A DNA stretch of 64,000 nucleotides from Azospirillum baldaniorum (GCF_003119195.2 NZ_CP022260.1:124001-188000); one strand, 5' to 3'; counted from the first letter of the stretch, positions 8,652 through 17,303 are shown. The notes: a model not told the origin generated them from the sequence alone. Translations and numbers: made by a program.

Positions 8652-9437
8652 ATGACCGCTCCGCATCTCCCGTATCTGTCGCAGTTCTCGCTGGAAGGAC
8701 GGGTGGCGCTGGTCACCGGGTCCGGGCGCGGGCTGGGTCTGGAAATCGCCCGCGCCATGGCCGGGTCCGGCGCCCATGTGCTGCTGAACGGGCGGGACGC
8801 CGCACGGCTGGAGCCGTTGGCCGAGGCCATCGCCGCAGCGGGCGGGCGGGCCTCGGTGCTGGCCTTCGACGTGGCCGACCGGGGCGCGGTGCGGGACGCC
8901 TTCGCGCGGATCGCCCGGGACCATGGGCGGCTGGACGTGCTGGTCCAGAATGTCGGGCAGCGCAACCGCAAGCCGCTGACCGACTTCACGGATGAGGAAA
9001 TCAGCGAGCTGCTCAACGTCGATCTGGCCGCCGGCCTGATCCTGGCGCGGGAGGCGGCGCGGCTGATGCTGCCCCAGGGCTTCGGGCGGCTGATCACGGT
9101 GACCTCCATCTCCGGGCAGATCGCCCGCGCCAACGACGCGGTCTACGCCGCCGCCAAGGCCGGGCTGGCCGGCATGGTGCGGGCGCTCGCTGCCGAGTAC
9201 GGCGGGAAGGGCCTGACCAGCAACGCCATCGCGCCGGGCTTCTTCGCGACGGAGACCAACGCCGGCATCACCGGCAACCCGGCCCTGTCCGCCTACTTCG
9301 AGGGACGCACCCCAATCGGCCGCTGGGGCCGACCGGAGGAGATCGCCGGGGCCGCGGTGTTCCTGGCCTCGCCCGCCGCGTCCTACGTCAATGGGCATGT
9401 GTTGGTGGTGGACGGCGGCGCCACCATTCTCATGTAA
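8652..9437 (+). CDS. SDR-family NAD(P)-dependent oxidoreductase
   Basis: A 261-residue classical short-chain dehydrogenase. The nucleotide-binding turn is TGSGRGLGLEIA (residues 22-33) and the catalytic set is Ser152, Tyr165 and Lys169 in VYAAAK. The C-terminus ends in GHVLVVDGG, as in 3-ketoacyl-ACP reductase and gluconate 5-dehydrogenase relatives. Length is standard. It lies 28 bp upstream of pabB on the same strand and may be cotranscribed. The substrate cannot be predicted; gluconate or another sugar acid is one possibility for this subgroup. Confidence 0.85.
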   Translation: MTAPHLPYLSQFSLEGRVALVTGSGRGLGLEIARAMAGSGAHVLLNGRDAARLEPLAEAIAAAGGRASVLAFDVADRGAVRDAFARIARDHGRLDVLVQNVGQRNRKPLTDFTDEEISELLNVDLAAGLILAREAARLMLPQGFGRLITVTSISGQIARANDAVYAAAKAGLAGMVRALAAEYGGKGLTSNAIAPGFFATETNAGITGNPALSAYFEGRTPIGRWGRPEEIAGAAVFLASPAASYVNGHVLVVDGGATILM

Positions 9438-9465
9438 GGCCGGTCTTAGAGGAAGCTCCGCCGCC

Positions 9466-10827
9466 ATGCTGGCGATCCCCTTGTCATGCGCCGATCCGGC
9501 GGAGGCTTTCCGTGCCCTGTCCGGACAGCCCTGGTCGATGCTGCTCGACAGCGCCGCCCCGCACCCGGCCCATGGCCGCTACAGCTACATCGCGGCGGAG
9601 CCCTTCCGCACCCTGGAGTCGCTGGGCGGGCGGGCGCATCTCGACGGCCGGCCGGTCGAAGGCGACCCCTTCGCCGTGCTGGCGGAGGAACTGGCGCGCT
9701 ACGCCCGGCCCGAGGGGCCGCCGGGACCGGCGCCCTTCTGCGGCGGTGCGGTCGGCTTCATCGGCTACGAGGCGGGGCTGCGGCTGGAGCGCATCCGCTC
9801 ATGCCACGCCAACCCAGGCGGCCAGCCGGAGATGGCCTTCGGCTTCTACGACGCGGTGGCCGCCTTCGACCATGCGGAGCGCCGCGCCTGGGTGATCGCC
9901 GCCCGCCCGGAGGCCGAGGGCCGCGCCCGCGCCCTGGCGGCCCGGCTGGAGGGCGGCGGAGCGTCCCCCCTCGGCCCCGTCCCGGCCGCCCCCTGGCGGA
10001 GCGAGCTGGAGCGCGACGACTATCTGGCGCGGGTGGAGCGGGTGCTGGAGTACATCCGGGCCGGCGACATCTATCAGGCCAACTTCACGCAGCGCTTCCT
10101 GGCCGAGCGGCGCGACGGGCTGGACAGCTACGCGCTGTACCGGCGGCTGCGCGCGATCAGCCCGGCGCCCTTCGCCGCCTATCTCGACTGCGGCCCGCGC
10201 CTGCGCATCGCCAGCGCCTCGCCGGAGCGCTTCATCCGCCTCAGCGCTGCGGGGGAGGTGGAGACGCGCCCGATCAAGGGCACCCGCCCGCGCTACGCCG
10301 ATCCCGCCGCGGACGCCGCCGCTGCCGCGGAGCTGGTGGCCAGCGTCAAGGACCGGGCGGAAAACCTGATGATCACCGACCTGCTGCGCAACGACCTCGG
10401 CCGGGTGTCGCGGGTGGGCAGCGTCCGGGTGCCGACGCTCTACGGGCTGGAGAGCTTCGCCAGCGTGCATCACCTCGTCTCGGTCGTCACGGCGCGGCTG
10501 CGGCCCGGCCTGGGGGCGGTGGACCTGCTGCGGGCGGCGCTGCCTGGCGGCTCGATCACCGGGGCGCCCAAGATCCGTGCCATGCAGATCATCGACGAGC
10601 TGGAGGTGGCGCGGCGCGGCGCCTATTGCGGGTCCGTCGCCTGGCTTGGCTTCGACGGCGCGATGGACAGCAGCATCGTGATCCGCACCCTGTCGATCAC
10701 GCCGGACACGGTGATCGCCCAGGCCGGCGGCGGCATCGTCGCCGATTCCGACCCGGCGGACGAGCACGAGGAGATGATGGTCAAGATCCGTGCCCAGCTC
10801 CGCGCGCTGGGGGAGGAGCGGGCGTGA
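9466..10827 (+). CDS. pabB: Aminodeoxychorismate synthase component I
   Basis: A 453-residue chorismate-utilising enzyme that makes 4-amino-4-deoxychorismate, the first step to p-aminobenzoate and folate. The N-terminal half has the WSMLLDSA and RYSYIAAEP segments. The catalytic half has RAGDIYQANFTQRF, PIKGTRPR, DLLRNDLGRV and the GGSITGAPKIRAM loop. The length suits PabB without a fused amidotransferase or lyase. The start is the ATG at 9466; an upstream in-frame ATG lies inside the previous gene. The next gene, pabC, overlaps by 4 bp, and together they complete p-aminobenzoate synthesis apart from the glutaminase PabA, which is not in this window. Confidence 0.92.
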   Translation: MLAIPLSCADPAEAFRALSGQPWSMLLDSAAPHPAHGRYSYIAAEPFRTLESLGGRAHLDGRPVEGDPFAVLAEELARYARPEGPPGPAPFCGGAVGFIGYEAGLRLERIRSCHANPGGQPEMAFGFYDAVAAFDHAERRAWVIAARPEAEGRARALAARLEGGGASPLGPVPAAPWRSELERDDYLARVERVLEYIRAGDIYQANFTQRFLAERRDGLDSYALYRRLRAISPAPFAAYLDCGPRLRIASASPERFIRLSAAGEVETRPIKGTRPRYADPAADAAAAAELVASVKDRAENLMITDLLRNDLGRVSRVGSVRVPTLYGLESFASVHHLVSVVTARLRPGLGAVDLLRAALPGGSITGAPKIRAMQIIDELEVARRGAYCGSVAWLGFDGAMDSSIVIRTLSITPDTVIAQAGGGIVADSDPADEHEEMMVKIRAQLRALGEERA

Positions 10828-11636
10828 GCGTCGTCTGGCTGAACGGCTGCCTGCTGCCGGCGGAGGAGGCGCGGATCGACCCGGCGGACCGTGGTTTCAC
10901 GCTGGGCGACGGGCTGTTCGAGACGATCCGCGTGGCCGGCGGCACCGCCCGCCATCTCGGTCGGCATCTCGCCCGGCTGGCGGACAGCGCAGCGCTGCTC
11001 GGCCTGCCGCTTCCCCACGACGCGGCGGCGCTGGCCGTCGCCGCCGAAGCGCTGATCGCCGCGCAGGGCCGGGTGGAGGGTGTGCTGCGGATCACGCTGA
11101 CGCGGGGGACCGGAGCGCGCGGTGTGCTGCCGCCGGTGGACGCCGTGCCGACTCTGCTGATGACGCTGGCGCCCGCTCCGCCGCCCGCCGGCCCGGTGGA
11201 GGCGGTCATCGCCCGGACCACCCGGCGCAACGAGCATTCGCCGCTGTCGCGCGTGAAGTCGCTGAACTATCTGGATTCCATCCTCGCCCGCCAGGAGGCG
11301 GCAACGCGCGGCGCGGGGGAGGCGCTCCTGCTCAACGGCGCGGGCCGTCTGGCCGAGTCCAGCGTGGCGAACCTGTTCATCGTCCGGGACGGGCGCCCGC
11401 TGACCCCGCCGGTCGCCGAGGGCGCCTTGCCGGGCATCCGCCGCGCGCTGATTCTGGAGCGGGGCGATGCCGGGGAGGCGCCGCTGTCCGTCACCGATCT
11501 GCTGGGGGCCGAGGAAGCCTTCCTGACCAACATCCTGGGCCTGCGCCCGCTGCTGCGCGTCGACGGGCGGGCCATCGGCGCTGGGACCGTGGGACCGGTG
11601 ACCGCGGCCCTGCTGAAGGACATCGCGGCGGAGTAA
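10824..11636 (+). CDS. pabC: Aminodeoxychorismate lyase (class IV PLP enzyme)
   Basis: A 270-residue fold-type IV PLP protein. The start is the GTG at 10824, overlapping the pabB stop by 4 bp (GTGA). Diagnostic parts are VVWLNG at the N-terminus, DRGFTLGDGLFETIRV, the probable PLP lysine Lys145 in SRVKSLNYLDSIL, and SSVANLF in the cofactor phosphate region. Branched-chain and D-amino-acid transaminases share this fold, but the overlap with pabB makes the lyase the best reading. It would release pyruvate from aminodeoxychorismate to yield p-aminobenzoate. Confidence 0.87.
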   Translation: MSVVWLNGCLLPAEEARIDPADRGFTLGDGLFETIRVAGGTARHLGRHLARLADSAALLGLPLPHDAAALAVAAEALIAAQGRVEGVLRITLTRGTGARGVLPPVDAVPTLLMTLAPAPPPAGPVEAVIARTTRRNEHSPLSRVKSLNYLDSILARQEAATRGAGEALLLNGAGRLAESSVANLFIVRDGRPLTPPVAEGALPGIRRALILERGDAGEAPLSVTDLLGAEEAFLTNILGLRPLLRVDGRAIGAGTVGPVTAALLKDIAAE

Positions 11637-11646
11637 AACGGCCCGG

Positions 11647-12114
11647 TCACGGGCGGATGTAGGACCAGCCCTCTTCCTGAAGCTGCATCAGCCGGACGAC
11701 GCCGGAGGGCACCAGCTTGGCTTCCGGCACCATGGGGACCTCGCCCTGCTCGACGCGGATCATGCCGTTGCGGGTGTTTTCACAGGCGGAGTAGGTCAGG
11801 GTCGGCAGGCTGCCCTTCAGCGACGCCAGCCGGTCCTTCACGGGCGAGCGGTCGGCGCGCAGCATGTGCAGGCCGGGGCCGAAGGTGACCAGCTCGACCT
11901 CCACCGTCTCGCCGATGTTCTTGTAATATTCGATGATGTTCTTGACGTTGTTCAGCGCCATGTTCATCAGCGCCGGGTCGTTGCTGCTGACCTGGATGGC
12001 GACGCGGTGGACGCCGGGCTGGTCCGCCCCGGCCTTCCGCCCGGCCATGGCGGCGGTCATCCCGGCGAAGCCGGCCAGGGCCAACGCCGCCCGGCGCGTG
12101 GAGCGCATCGCCAT
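11647..12114 (-). CDS. Exported DsrE-like protein
   Basis: A 155-residue protein with an N-terminal export signal (basic MRSTRRAALALAGFAG, then an Ala-rich stretch) and a mature part that fits the DsrE/DsrF fold (VHRVAIQVSSNDPALMNMAL, VELVTFGPGLHMLR). One Cys follows in YSACENT. AGGAGG lies five bases from the first ATG; a second ATG two codons on is an alternative. Exported DsrE-like proteins are common in proteobacteria, often near sulfur or redox genes, but their function is not known. It converges on pabC with a 10-bp gap. Confidence 0.75.
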   Translation of the reverse strand: MAMRSTRRAALALAGFAGMTAAMAGRKAGADQPGVHRVAIQVSSNDPALMNMALNNVKNIIEYYKNIGETVEVELVTFGPGLHMLRADRSPVKDRLASLKGSLPTLTYSACENTRNGMIRVEQGEVPMVPEAKLVPSGVVRLMQLQEEGWSYIRP

Positions 12115-12218
12115 GTCATCCTCCCTTCCGCTGTCGGGGCATCCGCTGTCCTAGCACAATGACCCCGGCGGCCGCTTGTTCCCGAAGGGAGAGGCCGCGC
12201 AACGGAAGGGGGAGGCGG

Positions 12219-13304
12219 TCAGCGGCGCAGAGCGTGCCGGGCGGCCTGGACCATCATCATCTCCCCCACATTCTCCGGGGTGACGAGACCGACCAGCCGC
12301 CCGTTCCCGTCATCGACGCCGACCGCGGGCAGACTCTTCTCCTGCATCAGGCGCAACGCCTCCTCCAGCTTGCCGTGCCGGTGGATCACGGGGATGTCGG
12401 GGCGCATCACCTCCAGCACCGGCGTGTCCGGGCCGCGGTCGCGCAGGGCGCGGATCAGGTCGTCGCGGGTCAGCACGCCGCGCAGTTTGCCGGCCCCGTC
12501 CACCACGGGAAACTCGTGCTGGGTCGTCCGGATCAGGCATTGCACCGCGTCCTCCAGCACGCCGGACGGGGGCAACGTCTCAAAGCGGGTGACCATCGCG
12601 TCCGACACGACCACGCCATGGGTAATCTCACGCATCTGCACCGCGTGCGCCTCCGACGAGGCGCCCAGATAGACGAACAGCGCGATGAACAGCAGCATCG
12701 GGTTGCCGAACAGCCCGAGCAGCCCCAGCCCGATGGCCACCGCCTGCCCGACCGAGGCTGCCACCTGGGTGCCGCGGACATATCCCATGCGGCTCGCCAG
12801 CACCGCCCGCAGCACGCGCCCGCCGTCCATGGGGAAGGCCGGGATCAGGTTGAACAGCGCCAGGAACAGGTTGACCACGGCCAGCCGCGACAGCACGTCG
12901 ATGCCGGCGTTCTGCACCTCCGCCGCCCCCGCCGGCACGAAGCCGCCAAGTGCGGCGTAGAGCAGGGCGGCGATCACCAGATTGACCGCCGGCCCGGCCA
13001 GGGCCACGACCAACTCCTGCGACGGCTTTTCCGGCAGACGTTCCAGCCGCGCCACCCCGCCGATGGGCAGCAGGGTGATGTCCGGCGTGCGCACACCGTA
13101 GCGCCGGGCGGCGAAGACGTGCCCGAACTCGTGCAGCAGGACGCACAGGAACAGCAGCGAGAGGAAGACCACCCCCTCCAGCGCCGCCGGCCAGCCGCCC
13201 TGCGCGTGGTAGGCGGCGCCGATCCACAACAGGAACAGGAAGAAGGTGATGTGGATGCGGATCACCGTGCCCTTCACGGTGCCGATGGGGATCGACCAGC
13301 TCAT
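12219..13304 (-). CDS. Site-2-type membrane metalloprotease with CBS pair
   Basis: A 361-residue intramembrane M50 zinc protease. The zinc motif HEFGH is at residues 58-62 in the second helix, and the third zinc ligand region is NLIPAFPMDGGRVL. About six helices span residues 18-220, followed by two CBS domains (about 235-361; DAMVTRFETLPPSG and VMRPDIPVIHRHGKLEEAL). This is the SpoIVFB-like branch with a C-terminal nucleotide-sensing pair. The start at MSWSIPIG (13304) has a GAGG site; a longer open frame upstream has no family match. The substrate is unknown and no sigma/anti-sigma pair is adjacent. Confidence 0.88.
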   Translation of the reverse strand: MSWSIPIGTVKGTVIRIHITFFLFLLWIGAAYHAQGGWPAALEGVVFLSLLFLCVLLHEFGHVFAARRYGVRTPDITLLPIGGVARLERLPEKPSQELVVALAGPAVNLVIAALLYAALGGFVPAGAAEVQNAGIDVLSRLAVVNLFLALFNLIPAFPMDGGRVLRAVLASRMGYVRGTQVAASVGQAVAIGLGLLGLFGNPMLLFIALFVYLGASSEAHAVQMREITHGVVVSDAMVTRFETLPPSGVLEDAVQCLIRTTQHEFPVVDGAGKLRGVLTRDDLIRALRDRGPDTPVLEVMRPDIPVIHRHGKLEEALRLMQEKSLPAVGVDDGNGRLVGLVTPENVGEMMMVQAARHALRR

Positions 13305-13515
13305 CCCGACCTCGCCTCGCGCTGTGACCGACGTGGGTACGTTCCTTATGTGGTGATCCAAGGGGCGTGGTGTCACGCTGCGCTTGGGGAGGGCGGAACG
13401 GGCTGAACAATGCCGGTCCGTGCCGTGGATCGACGCCCGCTCGAACCAAATGGGGCAATTTCTGCTGCAACCATCGACAAAAAGGATTTTTGTTAAACCT
13501 AATTTCGACATACCA

Positions 13516-13544
13516 TTGATAGTCAATCAAACTTATGCTACTTT
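13516..13544 (+). promoter_or_regulatory. Promoter with FNR-like inverted repeat
   Basis: TTGATA (13516-13521), a 17-bp gap and TACTTT (13539-13544) make a reasonable sigma70 promoter for the gene starting at 13579. The -35 box is also the left half of TTGAT-N5-ATCAA (13516-13530), a perfect inverted repeat. It resembles the FNR/FixK box except that the usual spacer is four bases, not five. Whether an FNR-type protein binds it is open. Confidence 0.4.
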
Positions 13545-13578
13545 CAGGTGCATTCAATGCGATGCGCGGAGGATTTCG

Positions 13579-14112
13579 GTGAGTTTTTTTGACAATTTTG
13601 CCGATCCGTATTTCAAGACGGGCGTTACCGGGCAGCGGATCTATTATCCATTTGGAATATTTGGTCGCGGTCGTATTTTGGAAGAAGAAGCCGAAGAGAG
13701 AAGATTAAGAGCCATAATAAAATTTGCCTTTATTGCTTCCGTTGCAGTGTATGCGGTTTTGTTCTCAGCGAGCTTTTCTTTCTGGGTGAGGATGCCCGCA
13801 TTGTGCGGAGTGGTGGTGGTGCAATATGCCTCCCACTACATGCCCGTGCGGACCCACCGCGTATCAGCGGAGCGAATGTCTCTGGTGGAATCGTGGCTGA
13901 TATCTGCCCGGGGCATTGGAAGGCGCACTCTGTGGGTGTTGTTTTTTCTCAGCGTTCTGATGACGGTGGTCGGTGTGTTCGTCACGTTCGTTGGTGAGGG
14001 AGGCATCTGGGACAGGCTCACGTTGCTCTTGGGAGCGGCATTCTTTGGAGCGTGCAGCCTTGTCTACCTATGGATGATCCGCCAAGCCGGCCGAAAAAAC
14101 CGCCAACCATGA
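13579..14112 (+). CDS. Unrecognised four-helix membrane protein of atypical composition
   Basis: I do not recognise a characterised family. The protein, 177 residues from a GTG with GGAGG six bases upstream (13568-13572), begins with a soluble segment containing RIYYPFGIFGRGRIL. That resembles a short motif seen near the N-terminus of other small bacterial membrane proteins. Four hydrophobic helices follow at about residues 47-65, 68-85, 115-138 and 145-165. The gene and its leader are clearly more AT-rich than everything around them, which suggests recent acquisition or a different expression regime. An in-frame ATG 195 bp upstream was rejected because the intervening stretch has no coding character. 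Confidence 0.65.
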   Translation: MSFFDNFADPYFKTGVTGQRIYYPFGIFGRGRILEEEAEERRLRAIIKFAFIASVAVYAVLFSASFSFWVRMPALCGVVVVQYASHYMPVRTHRVSAERMSLVESWLISARGIGRRTLWVLFFLSVLMTVVGVFVTFVGEGGIWDRLTLLLGAAFFGACSLVYLWMIRQAGRKNRQP

Positions 14113-14245
14113 CTCCTTCTCCGGACAGCCGCCGCGCTCGCGTGCGAAAGCGGGCGGCCACCGAAAGCGGGACCAGCCAAGCGGGCATGCGAACTTCCGC
14201 TTTGAAGCGCCGTCATCGCCGGCCCGCGCCGCGGATGCATCCAGC

Positions 14246-16654
14246 CTATACCGCCTTCAAGTAACGGACCGGCCGGCCTGGGGATAGCGCCTCCGCCGCG
14301 CGGACGATGGCTTGGGCGTCGATCCCGTGATGGCGATAGAGGTCGGCGATGGTGCCGGTCTGGCCGAAATGCTCCACCCCCAGTGCCCTTGTGCGGTGGC
14401 CGTGGACCGAGCCGAGCCAGCCCAGCCCCGCCGGATGCCCATCCTGCACCGTCACCAGCGCGCAATGGGACGGCACGCCCTCCAGCAGCCGTTCGACATG
14501 GGAGCGCGCGTGGGGCTTGCCGCGCTCGCGCGCTCGTTGCGCCGCGCTCCAGCCGGCGTGCAGCCGGTCGGCGGAGGTGACGGCCAGCAGGCCGACGTCG
14601 CGACGGTCCTCGCCGAGCATCCCCACCGCCTCGATGGCCTCCGGCGCCACCACGCCGCTGTAGGCGACCACCACCTGGGCGTTCGGCCCAGGGCGGCGCA
14701 GCCAGTAGGCACCCTGGACGATGCCGTTCTCCAGCTCCGCGTCCATGGTGCGGACCGGCTGCTCCAGCACGCGGGAGGACAGGCGCAGATAGACCGATCC
14801 GCCGGTCTCGTCGCGCAGCCAGTTCCGCTCGTCCGGCTCGCCCTCGCCTTCCCGCTGCATGTAGTCGAAGGCCCAGCGCATGGTGACGGCCAGCTCGTCG
14901 GCGAAAGCCGGCTCGAAGCAGGCGAGCCCGTCCTGGGCCATGCCGACCAGCGGCGTGGCGATGGACTGGTGCGCCCCGCCTTCCGGGGCCAGAGTCACGC
15001 CGGACGGGGTCGCCACCAGCAGGAACCGCGCGTCCTGATAGCAGGCGTAGTTCATCTGGTCCGCCGCCCGCATGACGAAGGGGTCGTAGACGGTGCCGAT
15101 GGGCAGCAGCCGTTCCCCGAACAGCGAATGCGACAGGCCCAGGGCCGACAGCAGGATGAACAGGTTGGACTCGGCGATGCCCAGCTCGAAATGCTGCCCG
15201 TCGGGGGAGAAGTCCCACGTGTAGGTGGAGGGGATCCGTTCCTTCTTGAACAGGTCGGCCAGAGCGCTCTTGGCGAACAGGCCGCGGCGGTTCACCCAGG
15301 CGCCGAGGTTGGTGGAGACCGTCACGTCCGGCGCGGTCGTCACGATGCGCTCCGCCAGTTCCGTCTTCTCCCGCCCCAGCTCGTTCAGGATCAGGCCGAA
15401 GGCGGCCTGGGTGGACAGCGCCTTCTGCGCCGGGGCCGCCAGGGCCGCCGGCACCGGAACCGCCGCCGCGCCATGGCGACGCCGCCCCTTGGCTGCGAAG
15501 GGCACGCGCTTCAGGAAGGCGTCCAGTTCCGCCGCCGGCCGGCCCAGCCCTTCGAAGCGGTCCCACTCATGGCCTGGACGGACGGCGTTGGCGGCGCGGA
15601 ACGCCTCCATCTGCGCCGGGGTCATCAGGCCGGAATGGTTGTCCTTGTGCCCGGCCAGCGGCAGCCCGGCGCCCTTGATCGTGTAGGCGATGAAGCAGAC
15701 CGGCCGGTCGTGCGTGCGCGCCTGGGCGAAGGCGTCGAGCAGCGAGGGCAGGTCGTGGCCGCCCAGGTTGCCCATCAGAAGGGCCAGTTCCTCGTCGCTG
15801 CGGCGCTCGATCAGGCGGGTGACCGGCCCCTGGTCGCCCAGATCGTCGAGCAGCCGTTTCCGCCACGCCGCCCCGCCCTGGTAGGTCAGCGCGGAATAGA
15901 GCTGGTTCGGGCACCGGTCGATCCAGTCGCGCAGGCGCTGACCACCCTCCTCCTGGAAGGCCGCCTGCATCAGCGCGCCGTATTTCAGGATCACCACATC
16001 CCAGCCGAAGGCGCGGAAGATGTTCTCCAGCCGCTCCCACAGCCCCTCGCGGATCACCGCGTCCAGGCTCTGGCGGTTGTAGTCGACGATCCACCACGTG
16101 TTGCGAAGCCCGTGCTTCCAGCCCTCCTGAAGGGCTTCGAAGATGTTGCCCTCGTCCATCTCGGCGTCGCCGACCAGCGACACCATGCGCCCCTCGGGCA
16201 GGTCCTTCGCCCAGCCCTTGGCCTTCACATAGTCCTGCACCAGCGCGGCGAAGAGCGTCTGCGCCACCCCCAGCCCGACCGAGCCGGTGGAGAAGTCCAC
16301 GTCGTCCACGTCCTTGGTCCGCGACGGGTAGGACTGGGCGCCCTTGAAGCCGCGGAAATTCTCCAGATTCGCGCGCGTCTGGTTGCCCAGCAGATACTGG
16401 ATGGCGTGGAAGATCGGGCTGGCGTGCGGCTTCACCGCCACCCGGTCCTCCGGGCGCAGGGCCTGGAAATAGAGCGCCGTCATGATCGTCGCCAGCGAGG
16501 CCGAGGACGCCTGATGCCCGCCGATCTTCAGCCCGTCCTGGTTGGGACGGACGTGGTTGGCGTTGTGGATCGTCCAGGACGCGAGCCAGAGAACCTTGCG
16601 CTCCAGCTCGCGCAGGCAGGCGAGGTCGGCGTGGTTCGGAACGGTCGCGTCCAT
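14246..16654 (-). CDS. Homodimeric 2-oxoacid dehydrogenase E1 (AceE-like)
   Basis: An 802-residue thiamine-diphosphate enzyme of the AceE/transketolase superfamily. The TPP motif starts at Gly162-Asp163 (GDAEMDEGN) and ends near Asn193 (VDYNRQ). The N-terminus (KVLWLASWTIHNANH, GLKIGGHQASSAS) follows the AceE pattern. It is shorter than E. coli AceE (about 890). It is divergent from an Lrp-type regulator, an arrangement that recalls the mdeB 2-ketobutyrate dehydrogenase of Pseudomonas, also an AceE relative. No E2 or E3 gene is adjacent, so it would have to use components encoded elsewhere. Pyruvate or 2-oxobutyrate are the best substrate guesses. Confidence 0.8.
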   Translation of the reverse strand: MDATVPNHADLACLRELERKVLWLASWTIHNANHVRPNQDGLKIGGHQASSASLATIMTALYFQALRPEDRVAVKPHASPIFHAIQYLLGNQTRANLENFRGFKGAQSYPSRTKDVDDVDFSTGSVGLGVAQTLFAALVQDYVKAKGWAKDLPEGRMVSLVGDAEMDEGNIFEALQEGWKHGLRNTWWIVDYNRQSLDAVIREGLWERLENIFRAFGWDVVILKYGALMQAAFQEEGGQRLRDWIDRCPNQLYSALTYQGGAAWRKRLLDDLGDQGPVTRLIERRSDEELALLMGNLGGHDLPSLLDAFAQARTHDRPVCFIAYTIKGAGLPLAGHKDNHSGLMTPAQMEAFRAANAVRPGHEWDRFEGLGRPAAELDAFLKRVPFAAKGRRRHGAAAVPVPAALAAPAQKALSTQAAFGLILNELGREKTELAERIVTTAPDVTVSTNLGAWVNRRGLFAKSALADLFKKERIPSTYTWDFSPDGQHFELGIAESNLFILLSALGLSHSLFGERLLPIGTVYDPFVMRAADQMNYACYQDARFLLVATPSGVTLAPEGGAHQSIATPLVGMAQDGLACFEPAFADELAVTMRWAFDYMQREGEGEPDERNWLRDETGGSVYLRLSSRVLEQPVRTMDAELENGIVQGAYWLRRPGPNAQVVVAYSGVVAPEAIEAVGMLGEDRRDVGLLAVTSADRLHAGWSAAQRARERGKPHARSHVERLLEGVPSHCALVTVQDGHPAGLGWLGSVHGHRTRALGVEHFGQTGTIADLYRHHGIDAQAIVRAAEALSPGRPVRYLKAV

Positions 16655-16703
16655 GTTGGTGCCTCTCTTGACGGAACGGCGGTCGATGATCGGTGAAGCC
16701 TAT

Positions 16704-16797
16704 CATTTGTGCTGCGGCAGGAGTTTGCAAAGTGGCGCCGCAAGCGACGCCGGTTTAGCATCCAATTGCGCAAAATCGGGACAGACAGCACAAAATG
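16704..16797. promoter_or_regulatory. Divergent control region with clustered GCAAA/GCACAAA palindromes
   Basis: Between the AceE-like gene and the Lrp gene lie CATTTGTGCTG (16704-16714) and its near mirror CAGCACAAAATG (16786-16797), which runs into the lrp start codon. Between them are TTTGCAAA (16724-16731) and ATTGCGCAAAAT (16765-16776). Several spaced, loosely palindromic sites are what an Lrp octamer would wrap, so this is a candidate autoregulatory and activating region. No binding data are available. Confidence 0.45.
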
Positions 16798-17277
16798 CCA
16801 AAAATCAAACTCGATCGCATCGACCGGAAGATCCTGGCCCTGCTCCAGCAGGACGGGCGGATGCCCAACAACGATCTGGCGGAGCGCGTCGGTCTGTCGC
16901 CGTCTCCCTGCCTGCGCCGGGTCAAGGCGCTTGAGGAGGCGGGCATCATCACCCGCCACGTCGCGCTGGTCGATCCCGCTGCGGTCGATCTCCCGGTGAA
17001 CGTCTTCGTCAGCGTCAGCCTGGAGCGGCAGGTGGAGGAGCGGATCGACGCCTTCGAGGCCGCCGTGATGGCGCTGCCGGAGGTGATGGAATGCTACCTG
17101 ATGACCGGCGACGCCGATTACCTGCTGCGCGTGGTGGTGCCCGACCTTGCCAGCTACGAACGCTTTCTGAAGGAGCATCTGACGCGGATTTCCGGAGTCG
17201 CCAACATCCGGTCCAGCTTTGCCCTGAAGCAGGTGCGCTACCGCACGGCCCTGCCGTTGGGCCATCTGGCGGAGTGA
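16795..17277 (+). CDS. Lrp/AsnC-family transcriptional regulator
   Basis: A 160-residue regulator with the standard layout. A helix-turn-helix domain at residues 5-60 (LDRIDRKILALLQQDGRM, then VGLSPSPCLRRVKALEEAG) is followed by an RAM effector domain (about 70-150; ECYLMTGDADYLLRVVVPD). Lrp proteins respond to amino acids or related metabolites. It is divergent from the AceE-like dehydrogenase with 140 bp between starts and most likely controls it, as Lrp-type regulators do for branched-chain and 2-oxobutyrate dehydrogenases. Confidence 0.9.
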   Translation: MPKIKLDRIDRKILALLQQDGRMPNNDLAERVGLSPSPCLRRVKALEEAGIITRHVALVDPAAVDLPVNVFVSVSLERQVEERIDAFEAAVMALPEVMECYLMTGDADYLLRVVVPDLASYERFLKEHLTRISGVANIRSSFALKQVRYRTALPLGHLAE

Positions 17278-17289
17278 GGTGGGCAAAAA

Positions 17290-17303
17290 ATTAGACGTCT
17301 AAT
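17290..17303. promoter_or_regulatory. Perfect 14-bp palindrome ATTAGACGTCTAAT
   Basis: The palindrome sits 12 bp after the lrp stop codon and 143 bp before the LysR gene start. It is AT-rich, with no T-tract on either side, so it is more likely a protein-binding site than a terminator. LysR autoregulation is possible, though the usual T-N11-A form is not obvious. Confidence 0.3.

Noticed and set aside
9486..11636. A long frame running through pabB into pabC as a fused protein
   Set aside because: The part upstream of 10824 reads pabB out of frame. PabC has its own GTG start overlapping the pabB stop.
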